This document shows positions 52,464-60,809 of a stretch of DNA of 64,000 nucleotides, in pieces. This DNA comes from Hyphomicrobiales bacterium (GTDB lineage: Bacteria; Pseudomonadota; Alphaproteobacteria; Rhizobiales; Rhizobiaceae). The notes under the pieces were generated by a model. It made no database searches. It was not told the DNA's origin and worked only from the letters and a program-made list of their open reading frames with translations. The stretch covers positions 265,878 to 329,877 of the forward strand of contig UCNG01000006.1 in assembly GCA_900473915.1 (NCBI GenBank), read 5' to 3'. Within the stretch, counting starts at the first letter, position 1. Each line of letters begins with the position of its first letter. Both the position numbers and the translations under genes were made by a program.

Positions 52464-52590
52464 AGCATTTTCCAGCAAAAGTGTGAAACGCCTACGCGGG
52501 GAAATCAGGCCACCGGGCTGATTTCGGATTCCGCTTCGATGCGTAGGATAATGCGGCAAAAACAAACGGATAAAGCAGTTTCAACTTCGG
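52461..52590. repeat. dispersed palindromic repeat, copy E, with nested palindrome
   Basis: TAGAGCATTTTCCAGCAAAA at 52461-52480 starts on the stop codon. The core is split after GTGTGAAACG by a 57-bp palindromic unit (52491-52547) and resumes as ATAATGCGGC. The inner unit has perfect ends CCTACGC/GCGTAGG and an inner perfect GAAATCAG/CTGATTTC stem. Confidence 0.6.
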
Positions 52591-52686
52591 GAGCCACGCG
52601 CCCGAAGTTGGTGATGTGATGATCGAGCTCTTTATGGCGACCGGGGCTGACAGCATCCAGGGGCGGGAGCTTTCCAAGCCGTCATG

Positions 52687-54243
52687 TCATTGATTATCCC
52701 GCAAGCGCGTGCTCCATTTGCACACAAAACAAAGCTCAGTGTTGACTGGCGATGTCAGGCTGGCGAAAATGATGGCTCCATCATAGGGCATGAGAATATC
52801 GCTGCCATCAGCCCGCTTGCCGATGATTTCACCGGCCCCGACCGCTTCCGCCGCCTTGAATTGCCTGATCAGGTGATCGTCTTCATGTTTCGCCATGATG
52901 GCGTCAGCAATTTCCAGCACTGCCGGCACAGGCATTTTCGCCGGTTCATCAGCGATGAGGCCGAGCGTGATCATGCCATTGATAACGCAGTCATATCCGA
53001 CCTGCGGCGCCTCGGGAGCCAGATGCTGGCCGCATTCGACCGTCACGCCATAGCCGCCAGCAAAGCGCATATATTCGGTGGTGCCGACACCAAGCAATGG
53101 CGAGAGGTCTTCGGTTACGCCCAGTTCCCGCTTCTGCTGGTTGGCCTTTTCAAAGGCTGGCAGCCAGCCATAGACGACCAGCGGCAGGCCAAGCGCCTTT
53201 GCGAGTCTTGCCTCGGCCTGCTCATGGGCGAATGGCTCAAGGTCGCCATTATTGTTCTCTGGCCCCATCAGCGCGAAAGCATCGCCTTCAGAACTGAAAG
53301 AGTGCAGATCGATCAGCACGTCATGGGCGCGAAAGAGCGGGCAGAGGACATTGGCGATGCGATCCTCATTGTCCTGTGGAATGGCGCTTTCGGCCAGCCT
53401 GCGGTTGAAATTGCGTTCGCCAATGCGCGTATTGTTGCGGAAAGCGAGGCCATTGACCACCGGTACAAAGGTGACGGTGCCACGCTGCAACTGGCGCTGG
53501 CCGGTGCGAAATTCCTGGATCAGCCGGCTGATGGCGAGGGGCCCGCAAGGTTCGTTGCCATGAACGGAACCGGTGACGATCAGGCGCGGCCCCGGCTTCA
53601 AACCATGGAAAGTGACGCTTTCGATTGATTGGACCGGCTTGGCGACAAGCGGTTTCAAGGCCGTTGGCTGGTCATGAATCGACGCGATGTCTATGACCAT
53701 GCCGGGAGATACCCGATGTGCCAGTTCGCGCAGATGTTCATGGGCGACCACGACGCAGCCGGCGGTTCCGCTGAAATCCGGTCGCGCGGCATGCATAAAT
53801 ATGGCTGAACCGCCGCGGGCAGCTGGCACCGCATCGTTCCAGCCAATCGGAATGATCAGGTCGAACAGAGCTTCACCGCGTCGAGAGGGCTGCGAGGTAT
53901 CGGTTTCGAAGACCAGTTGATTGTAGAACGGGCTATCGCTGTCTTCCACCCAGCGATAGTTTTCCGGCTTCGGCAGAAATGGAAATTCGACATTGCGCAA
54001 TTCATCACCGAATACGGACGGATCATAGAACCCGTAGCGCAGCGGATAGCGGCCTCGCGGGGTCCTGCCATCGCCTTCGCGCTTCAACTGAGGGTCAATC
54101 AGGCCGTTGCGGCCAATGGCGCATTTGACCGTCCAGTCGCCGATCGACAATAGCCCGATATGCGGGTTGTGCGGATCATGACCGCTGCGAACAACGATGG
54201 TGGGTTGTTCAAGTGTTCCGACCATAAACGGATTTTGATGCAT
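52687..54243 (-). CDS. YkuD L,D-transpeptidase domain fused to AstE/AspA zinc deacylase domain
   Basis: A 518-residue two-domain enzyme. Residues 10-190 are a YkuD-type domain of the subgroup lacking the GCxR arginine: His151 in FMHAARPDF and Cys163 in TAGCVVV form the active site. Residues 200-500 match the M14-related succinylglutamate desuccinylase/aspartoacylase family: His228-x-x-Glu231 (SVHGNEP), His314 (DLHSFSSEG), and Glu403 (TVECGQH) as probable general base. No signal peptide or membrane segment is visible. The gene follows an ABC ATPase gene by 4 bases and ends the seven-gene peptide operon. It may cleave L,D or N-acyl bonds in imported peptides. Confidence 0.82.
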   Translation of the reverse strand: MHQNPFMVGTLEQPTIVVRSGHDPHNPHIGLLSIGDWTVKCAIGRNGLIDPQLKREGDGRTPRGRYPLRYGFYDPSVFGDELRNVEFPFLPKPENYRWVEDSDSPFYNQLVFETDTSQPSRRGEALFDLIIPIGWNDAVPAARGGSAIFMHAARPDFSGTAGCVVVAHEHLRELAHRVSPGMVIDIASIHDQPTALKPLVAKPVQSIESVTFHGLKPGPRLIVTGSVHGNEPCGPLAISRLIQEFRTGQRQLQRGTVTFVPVVNGLAFRNNTRIGERNFNRRLAESAIPQDNEDRIANVLCPLFRAHDVLIDLHSFSSEGDAFALMGPENNNGDLEPFAHEQAEARLAKALGLPLVVYGWLPAFEKANQQKRELGVTEDLSPLLGVGTTEYMRFAGGYGVTVECGQHLAPEAPQVGYDCVINGMITLGLIADEPAKMPVPAVLEIADAIMAKHEDDHLIRQFKAAEAVGAGEIIGKRADGSDILMPYDGAIIFASLTSPVNTELCFVCKWSTRLRDNQ

Positions 54244-54247
54244 GGGA

Positions 54248-55270
54248 TCAGCTTTGCTCTAACAGATGGCAACGGGCACGGTGGCTGGCCTGTTCGCGCA
54301 GATGGGTGAAGGCGGGGATGTCGCCGGTGCGACACATGTCGAATGCCGATGGGCAACGCGGATGAAAGGCGCAGCCGGACGGCGGGTTGAGCGGGGAGGG
54401 CGCTTCGCCCTGCATGCGGCGCTGGCGCTTCGCGGGATTCAACGGATCGGGGATCGAGGCAATCAGGGCTTGCGTGTAAGGGTGCAGCGGATTGGTGAAA
54501 ATATCGCTCCAGATGCCTTCCTCAACGATGCGGCCAAGATACATGACCGCAATGCGATCGCTCATATGTTCGACCACTCCCAGATCGTGAGAGATCATCA
54601 GCAGCGCGATGCCAAGCTCGTCTTTCAGCTCCAGCAACAGGTTGATGATTTGCGCGCGGATCGACACGTCAAGTGCTGAAACCGGCTCATCGCAGACCAA
54701 AAGTTTAGGTTTGACGATAAGCGCGCGCGCAATACAGATACGCTGCCGCTGGCCGCCGGAAAACTCGTGTGGCTTGCGGTCAGCCGTCTCCGGTTTCATG
54801 CCGACCTTGGCCAGCATGTCGATCACATTGGCTTCAATCTCGGCCCTGTCTTTCATGCCATGAAGACGCAACGGTGCAGCCAGTGCCTCGCGGACCGAGC
54901 GGCGCGGATTGAGGGACGCGAACGGGTCCTGAAACACCATCTGCACATTGCGGGCCTGGGCCAGCGGATTGTTTTTCACTGCGGTCGGCACATCCTGGCC
55001 AGCCACGCAGACCGACCCGGAGGTGATGGGAACCAGCCCCATGATAGCGCTGGCGAGAGTGGATTTCCCGCAGCCGCTTTCTCCCACCAGACCAAGGCAT
55101 TCTCCGGCGCGGATGGAAAGATCAATGCCGTTGACAGCTTTCAGGAGCTTTTTGCGAAAGCCGTCGCGGACGCCGTAATGAACCTTGAGGTCCTTCACGG
55201 CGAGCACCTCCGCTGATCGGGATTGCGTGTTTTGCGGTTCGGGCTGCAAGCCCGTCTTCGTTTCAGTCAT
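54248..55270 (-). CDS. peptide ABC transporter ATP-binding protein (DppF-like)
   Basis: A 340-residue ATPase: Walker [13 protein letters not shown]-loop MVFQDPFASLNP, signature FSGGQRQR, Walker B LLVCDEPVSALD, and His in ISHDLGVVEH. The C-terminal oligo_HPY extension carries CAFHPRCP and later Cys residues, as in DppF/OppF, which bind an Fe-S or zinc centre. The ATG 55268-55270 overlaps the end of the DppD-like gene. It pairs with DppD-like to power the importer. Confidence 0.9.
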   Translation of the reverse strand: MTETKTGLQPEPQNTQSRSAEVLAVKDLKVHYGVRDGFRKKLLKAVNGIDLSIRAGECLGLVGESGCGKSTLASAIMGLVPITSGSVCVAGQDVPTAVKNNPLAQARNVQMVFQDPFASLNPRRSVREALAAPLRLHGMKDRAEIEANVIDMLAKVGMKPETADRKPHEFSGGQRQRICIARALIVKPKLLVCDEPVSALDVSIRAQIINLLLELKDELGIALLMISHDLGVVEHMSDRIAVMYLGRIVEEGIWSDIFTNPLHPYTQALIASIPDPLNPAKRQRRMQGEAPSPLNPPSGCAFHPRCPSAFDMCRTGDIPAFTHLREQASHRARCHLLEQS

Positions 55271-56243
55271 GATGAAAACACCTGATTGAGCCGCCGTCGC
55301 CAAGCGATGTGACCGATGGCATGATCTCGCGGCATTCCTCGCTGGCGCGCGTGCAGCGCGAGGCGAAACCGCAGCCGATATCGCGCTCCATCAGGCCGGG
55401 GACGATGCCCTTGATTTCTGTCAGCGGCGTGCGGCCTTCCTGCAGGCGGCGGCCCAGCCGGGGCAATGAGGCAACCAGCCCCTGCGTATAGGGATGATGC
55501 GGACTGGCGAAAATTTCGCTCGCCGGACGCTCTTCGACAATATGGCCGGCATACATGACCGCGACCCGGTCGCACATGCGCGCCACAAGACCAAGGTCAT
55601 GCGAAATCATCAGCACCGCTGTGCCGCGCTGCGTACACAGATCGAGGATCAGCTCGACAATCTCCGCCTGAATGGTGACATCCAGCGCCGTGGTCGGCTC
55701 GTCGGCGATCAGAAGGGCCGGATCGCAGGCAAGCGCAATGGCGATCATGACGCGCTGGCGCATGCCGCCGGACAATTGATGCGGATAATCCTTGATGCGC
55801 CGTTCGGGGCTTGGCACCTGCACCTGTTCAAGGGCTTCAATGGCCTTCATGCGCGCCTGCCGGGCGCTCATGCCCTTGTGCAGGACGAACATTTCGCCAA
55901 TCTGGTCGCCGATCGTCATCAGGGGATTGAGCGAGGTCATCGGCTCCTGAAAGATCATGGCCACCCGGTCCCCGCGCAGGCGCCGAAGGTCTCGGTTGGA
56001 CAGGCGGTTGATGTCCTGTCCTTCAAGCAGAACCTGCCCCTGCGCGACCTTCATGGGGGCGCTGAGAAGACCGGCAATGGTGAGGGCGCACAGGCTCTTG
56101 CCGCATCCCGATTCTCCCACCAGGCCGAACACTTCGCCAGCCTTGATGGAAAAGTCGATCTGATTGACGGCAGGGAAATCGCGTCCCCTGGCACTCAGCA
56201 CGATGGAAAGGTTTTCGACCTTCAACACTGCATCGTCGGACAT
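55263..56243 (-). CDS. peptide ABC transporter ATP-binding protein (DppD-like)
   Basis: A 326-residue ATPase starting [14 protein letters not shown]; a longer open frame exists but overlaps DppC. Walker [15 protein letters not shown]-loop [12 protein letters not shown], signature LSGGMRQRV, Walker [22 protein letters not shown]. The C-terminal [14 protein letters not shown] segment is the Opp/Dpp-type cysteine motif. Its ATG shares one base with the stop of the DppC-like gene (TGATG). Confidence 0.9.
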   Translation of the reverse strand: MSDDAVLKVENLSIVLSARGRDFPAVNQIDFSIKAGEVFGLVGESGCGKSLCALTIAGLLSAPMKVAQGQVLLEGQDINRLSNRDLRRLRGDRVAMIFQEPMTSLNPLMTIGDQIGEMFVLHKGMSARQARMKAIEALEQVQVPSPERRIKDYPHQLSGGMRQRVMIAIALACDPALLIADEPTTALDVTIQAEIVELILDLCTQRGTAVLMISHDLGLVARMCDRVAVMYAGHIVEERPASEIFASPHHPYTQGLVASLPRLGRRLQEGRTPLTEIKGIVPGLMERDIGCGFASRCTRASEECREIMPSVTSLGDGGSIRCFHHD

Positions 56244-57058
56244 CAGCGCTTCGACCTCCCCGTTGGGTCCAGGAGATCGCGCAAGCCGTCTCCCAGCATG
56301 TTGAAACCCAGAACAGTGATGAACAGCGCCATGCCGGGAAATATGGCTACCCACGGCGCGACCATCAGCTGTTCCCGCGCCCGGGCCAGCATGCCGCCCC
56401 AGCTTGGCGCGGGAGGCACAACTCCCAGTCCAAGGAAGGACAGCGATGCTTCGGCCATGATGGCCGAGCCGATGCCCATGGTTGCCACCACGATCAGCGG
56501 CCCGGCAATATTGGGCAGGATTTCCCTCAGCATGATGTAGAACTTGCCAAAGCCCATGGTGCGGGCTGCCTGAACATAGTTCTGCGATTTCTGGGTCAGC
56601 ACCTGCGCGCGCGAAATACGGCAACTATAGGCCCAATCGGTCATGCCGAGCGCGATCAGCAGGCTGATCAGGCCGGGGCCGAGCACTGCCATCAACGCCA
56701 GGGCGAAGACGATGGTCGGAATGGACAACATGAGATTGGTAAGTCCCTGCACGAATTCATCCCACCAGCCGCCGAGATAGCCAGCCGAAAGACCGAGAAG
56801 GACGCCGATGCAGGTATTCATCATCTGCACGGCAAGCCCGATCAGCAACGAGATGCGCGCGCCATAAGCGATGCGTGAAAAGATATCGCGGCCTTGTTCG
56901 TCAGTGCCGAACCAGAATTGCGCACCGGGCGCTTCTTCCGCATTGAGAAGATTGGAATTGCCGACCGGATCGTAATGGGCGATCCAAGGCGCCAGCAACG
57001 CCACCAGCACAAGCGTGAGAAAGATAGTCATGCCTATGACGAGATTGGAGCGAAACAT
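56243..57058 (-). CDS. peptide ABC transporter permease (DppC-like)
   Basis: A 271-residue inner-membrane protein with six helices. FWFGTDEQGRDIFSRIAYGAR is the DppC signature after the first helix; the EAA loop is AARTMGFGKFYIMLREILPN. Together with the DppB-like permease it forms the channel. A 62-base gap separates it from DppB. Confidence 0.92.
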   Translation of the reverse strand: MFRSNLVIGMTIFLTLVLVALLAPWIAHYDPVGNSNLLNAEEAPGAQFWFGTDEQGRDIFSRIAYGARISLLIGLAVQMMNTCIGVLLGLSAGYLGGWWDEFVQGLTNLMLSIPTIVFALALMAVLGPGLISLLIALGMTDWAYSCRISRAQVLTQKSQNYVQAARTMGFGKFYIMLREILPNIAGPLIVVATMGIGSAIMAEASLSFLGLGVVPPAPSWGGMLARAREQLMVAPWVAIFPGMALFITVLGFNMLGDGLRDLLDPTGRSKR

Positions 57059-57120
57059 CGATGCTATCTGTCCTGTAGGAATTGAAACGGTGTTGGCAGG
57101 CTGCGTTTGTTCATGGCGGC

Positions 57121-58053
57121 TCAGCGATAGCGGATGCGCGGGTCGATCAGCAGATAGGCTATGTCGACAAGCGTGTTGATGGCCAGGAAGAACAGCACGA
57201 TCACCAGAATGCAGCCCTGCACCACCGGAATGTCACGCATGGAAACCGATTGGGTCAGCAGGGAGCCGATGCCGGGCCACGCAAAGAGATTTTCGATGAC
57301 GACAGAACCGCCCAGCATCGAGCCGAATTGCAGGCCGATCGTGGTGAGCACCAGCACGAAAGCGTTGCGCGCCATGTGCCTGGTGACAATGCGGAATTCG
57401 GAATTGCCCTTGGATCTGGCCGTTCGCACGAAATCCGCGTTCATCGTTTCAAGAACGGCAGCGCGGGTGGTGCGTGCCAGAAGCGCCATGGGGGCAATGC
57501 CCAGCGTGATGGCGGGCAGCACCAGATTCCTGAGGTTTCCGTTGCCATAGCCAAAGGTTGGTAGCCAGCCGAGTTTGAGCGATATGAAGTACATGGCCAA
57601 CAGGCCAAACCAGAAACCCGGCAGTGACAGGCCGGAAACGGCTGTGATCATGGACGAAGTGTCGAGCCATGTCCCTTGACGCACCGCGGCCAGAAAGCCC
57701 AGTGGCAACCCGATCAGGACGGCAAAGCCAATGGCCGCAACCGCCAGCCTGAACGATGCGGCGATGCGGCTCGACAGCATGGCCGTGACCGGGCGCTGGG
57801 TGGAAAAAGATTTGCCAAGATCGCCGGTGGCAAGGCCGCCGATATAATTGCCGAACCGCGTGATGACTGGGTCCTTGAGGCCCAGCTCCTTTTCGATGCG
57901 CTCGACGACTGCCGGGTCGATATCGCGCTTGTCGCCGGCAAGCGAGGTAACGAATGTGCCCGGCATGACGCCAAACAGAAAGAAGATCAGCGTTATCGCG
58001 GCAAATACCGTAACCAGCGCCTGCAGCAGTCGCCTGCCAATCACCATAACCAT
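57121..58053 (-). CDS. peptide ABC transporter permease (DppB-like)
   Basis: A 310-residue inner-membrane protein with six helices, beginning IGRRLLQALVTVFAAITLIFFL. The cytoplasmic EAA loop is ADFVRTARSKGNSEFRIVTRHMARN, and VVIENLFAWPGIGSLLTQSV is the DppB C-terminal signature. The ATG 58051-58053 has GGAAA upstream. About 145 bases follow the SBP gene, including a short repeat fragment resembling copy A near 58180. Confidence 0.92.
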   Translation of the reverse strand: MVMVIGRRLLQALVTVFAAITLIFFLFGVMPGTFVTSLAGDKRDIDPAVVERIEKELGLKDPVITRFGNYIGGLATGDLGKSFSTQRPVTAMLSSRIAASFRLAVAAIGFAVLIGLPLGFLAAVRQGTWLDTSSMITAVSGLSLPGFWFGLLAMYFISLKLGWLPTFGYGNGNLRNLVLPAITLGIAPMALLARTTRAAVLETMNADFVRTARSKGNSEFRIVTRHMARNAFVLVLTTIGLQFGSMLGGSVVIENLFAWPGIGSLLTQSVSMRDIPVVQGCILVIVLFFLAINTLVDIAYLLIDPRIRYR

Positions 58054-58198
58054 GTCAATTTCCGCGGATCGTGTGGTTTTGACAGGCCGGCCGACGGGAA
58101 CGATCGACCCGGCTGACCAGCCTGTTGTGTGTTTTGGCCCGCCTCAGGACAGGCCGCTGGCGAACGCTTGAAGCATGCCGCGCTTTTCGGGATGCGCT

Positions 58199-59800
58199 CT
58201 AGCGCCCTGGCGCGTTGTCATCCAGCCAGAGCTGATCCACCTCGATGATGGCGGCTTCGGTTACATTGGCATCGACGCCATGAATCCATGGCTGGGTTGC
58301 CACCACCGCCTTGTTGTAGTTGTTGAACCACACTGGAGCTTTTTCAAAAATGTAGCCGTCAGCCTTCTTGAGAAGGTCGATACGCTTGGCAGCATCCGTT
58401 TCGGCTGCCGCCGCGTCGAGCATCGCGTCATAGGCCGGGTCCTTGAAGGCGCTGCGGTTGCAACCGGCGCGGCTGACGCGACTGTCAAAGCAGCGCAGGG
58501 CATTCAGCGGGTCGGGACCCGTTCCTGCCGAGCGGAACCAGGCCATCGCCGTCCCCTGATTCATCTCGTCAACCAATGTGTTCGAATCCACCACTTTGGC
58601 CTTGGCATTGATGCCGACTTCCTTGAGGAACGGGAGCATCGCTTCCAGAACACCCAGGCTCGACGTACCGTCAGTAACCGAAACGGTCACTTCGAAGCCA
58701 TCGGGATAGCCTGCTTCTGCCAGCAATTGCTTGGCCTTGGCCGGATCGTATGCGTAAGGGACACGGTCCTTGTCGAAGGCCGGGGAGGTGGCAGGCAGCC
58801 AGCCGGTGGCCTTATAGGCCTTGTCCTTGAGCAGCTTGCGGATAACGATATCGCGGTCGACCGCATAATTGATCGCCTGACGCACACGCTCATCGTCAAA
58901 CGGCTTCTTCTCAGTGTTGAACCCCATGTGACGGGTAAATACTTCCGAAACCTCGATCAGCCCCTTGGACAGTTCCGGGTCGGCCTTGTAGAGAACATAG
59001 GCGTTTTCGGACAGAACCGTGGCATCCAGTTCGCCCGCACGGAATGCCATGTCAAGGGCGCTGTTGTCGCCCGAAATGGTGAACTCTACCGCATCGGCGT
59101 AAGGCTTGCCGCTCTTGTAATATTTGTCGAATTTCTTGCCGGAGATCTTCGAGCCTTCGACATGATCGACGAAGGAGAACGGTCCAAGGCCGACCGGATG
59201 GGTGAGGAAGTTGCCGCTTTCCACTTCTTCTTTCGGCAGGATCGCGGTGATGGCTTCGAAGAACTGCGTGCCCGGATCGGTCAGATCCTTGAAGGTCAGC
59301 GAGAAGGTGCGATCATCGATCTTCTTGATGCCGCTGATTTCCTTGGCTTCGCCCTTCGAATATTCCTGCGCGCCTGCCAGGGTCCCGACCTGCACCGCAC
59401 CGGGGAAACCCTTGGCCGGGTCCATGATGCGGGTATAGGACCAGATGACATCGTCGGTGGTCAGCTTGCGGCCATTGTGAAAGAACACATTGTCGAACAG
59501 CTTATAGGTGAAAGTCTTGCCATCTTCGCTGGTGCTGACCAGTTCGGCAAGATCGAGCGCGGGCGCGTTCTTGGCTGAATCCCAGGTGTAAAGCGAACGA
59601 TGGAAGGCTTTGGAGACCACCATGTCCTGTGAGTTGTAGGTGGCATGGGGATCAAGCGATTTCAGCGCGGCCCCGTAGGGTGCGGCCAGATGCAGGGTGC
59701 CGCCCCCCATCGGCTCGTCCGCCCAGGACGGTGCGGCTGGAACGGCGGTGAACAACGTCGCGGCGAGAAGCGCGGTCTTCAATATGGAACGGTAATTCAT
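58199..59800 (-). CDS. peptide ABC transporter substrate-binding protein (SBP family 5)
   Basis: A 533-residue periplasmic protein with a signal peptide of about 27 residues (cut after PSWA). GGGTLHLAAPYGAALKSLDP and YKLFDNVFFHNGRKLTTDDV are the SBP_bac_5 start; KPFDDERVRQAINYAVDRD is the family core motif. DppA/OppA-class proteins of this size take up di- or oligopeptides, but nickel-, glutathione- and murein-peptide-binding forms also exist, so the ligand is open. It follows the serine-hydrolase gene by 35 bases. Confidence 0.9.
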   Translation of the reverse strand: MNYRSILKTALLAATLFTAVPAAPSWADEPMGGGTLHLAAPYGAALKSLDPHATYNSQDMVVSKAFHRSLYTWDSAKNAPALDLAELVSTSEDGKTFTYKLFDNVFFHNGRKLTTDDVIWSYTRIMDPAKGFPGAVQVGTLAGAQEYSKGEAKEISGIKKIDDRTFSLTFKDLTDPGTQFFEAITAILPKEEVESGNFLTHPVGLGPFSFVDHVEGSKISGKKFDKYYKSGKPYADAVEFTISGDNSALDMAFRAGELDATVLSENAYVLYKADPELSKGLIEVSEVFTRHMGFNTEKKPFDDERVRQAINYAVDRDIVIRKLLKDKAYKATGWLPATSPAFDKDRVPYAYDPAKAKQLLAEAGYPDGFEVTVSVTDGTSSLGVLEAMLPFLKEVGINAKAKVVDSNTLVDEMNQGTAMAWFRSAGTGPDPLNALRCFDSRVSRAGCNRSAFKDPAYDAMLDAAAAETDAAKRIDLLKKADGYIFEKAPVWFNNYNKAVVATQPWIHGVDANVTEAAIIEVDQLWLDDNAPGR

Positions 59801-59835
59801 TTTTTCCCCATTTTGCTTGATTGGTTTGGTTCGGG

Positions 59836-60735
59836 CTATTGTGGATAGGCGTGCCGGTAAAAGAGCCGCGCGAAATTGGGCAGGAATGTCTTGTCATCCG
59901 CCGGCCAGTGGCCGTCGCACATCACGCAGAGCACGAAACTCCTGCCGTCCGGCGTTTCCCCATAGACGAGGTCATGGCGCGTCCATGAAGTATGCCCGGC
60001 CTTCGACCATGTCCTGACATTCTGTGGCAGGCCCTCCACCAGAAAGCCCGACACCTGATCGCCTTCCGGGGGCGTGTCGCAACGACGCTGAAATTCGCGG
60101 TTCATCAGCCCCAGCATCCATTCGCTGCGCTCACGCGCACCGCGCGCAATGTCATGCATCAGCGCAAGTGCCGAGAGCGGTGTCAGGACATTGCCATTTT
60201 CACCGTTGCGAATCTGCCTGGCGCGCCCATAAGGACTATCCTCATAGGTGCCATGCAGAACGTTGATACCGGCAAATTCGCTCCGGTTCTGCGCCAAATA
60301 CCATTGCTGCACCCGCTGGCGGGCTGCACACCAGTCATCCAGCTCCTTGCCGGACAGCGGGCCGCCATCATAGGCGCCGGTCAGGCGGCCAACCAGATAA
60401 ACGGTCGCCTCGTTGGAGGAAATGGCCATCATTTGCGCGGCAGCACGGTCATCTTCGGGATGTTCCTCCACCAATCCCTGCGCGCGAAACGCGGCAAGGG
60501 CATCGAGAAAGAACAGCTTTATGACGCTGGCCGGATAAAAGGCTTTGGAAGGCTGGTGGCCGAACCATGCCAGATCGGTGATCCGGCCCGGATCGACGGA
60601 TCGCAACGGCGCATCGTAGAGACAGGCAGCAACGCCGACATTGCTTACGTCGAGTGCCCCGCCGGTCTGCGCAAGCGCTTCTGAAAGCGCGCGCGAGGCT
60701 GGATGAATCCCCGAAATAGGAACGTTGCCGCTCAT
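59836..60735 (-). CDS. class A beta-lactamase-fold serine hydrolase
   Basis: A 299-residue protein with penicillin-recognising-enzyme motifs: Ser70-x-x-Lys73 (PASVIK), Ser106-x-Asn108 (SSN), and Lys245-Ala-Gly (KAGHTSW) in place of KTG. No N-terminal signal peptide is visible (MSGNVPISGIHPASRA), unlike true beta-lactamases. With a peptide importer downstream it may act as a D,D- or D-aminopeptidase-like enzyme on imported peptides. It is the first gene of the operon; GGGAG precedes the ATG. Confidence 0.82.
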   Translation of the reverse strand: MSGNVPISGIHPASRALSEALAQTGGALDVSNVGVAACLYDAPLRSVDPGRITDLAWFGHQPSKAFYPASVIKLFFLDALAAFRAQGLVEEHPEDDRAAAQMMAISSNEATVYLVGRLTGAYDGGPLSGKELDDWCAARQRVQQWYLAQNRSEFAGINVLHGTYEDSPYGRARQIRNGENGNVLTPLSALALMHDIARGARERSEWMLGLMNREFQRRCDTPPEGDQVSGFLVEGLPQNVRTWSKAGHTSWTRHDLVYGETPDGRSFVLCVMCDGHWPADDKTFLPNFARLFYRHAYPQ

Positions 60736-60752
60736 GTTGCTCCCTTTTTCTT

Positions 60753-60769
60753 TTGGCCGATTAAGCCAA
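60753..60769. promoter_or_regulatory. LysR operator, TTGGC-N7-GCCAA
   Basis: A perfect 5+7+5 palindrome in the 74-base gap between the divergent serine-hydrolase and lysR genes; it contains the T-N11-A LysR box. This is the obvious site for the regulator encoded next to it. Confidence 0.7.
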
Positions 60770-60809
60770 GGAATTTTACATTTTGATATAGAAATCGCAT
60801 TGGAACATT

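Noticed and set aside
58175-59578. 467-codon open frame opposite the SBP gene
   Set aside because: Shadow of the SBP gene, which has a signal peptide and family motifs.
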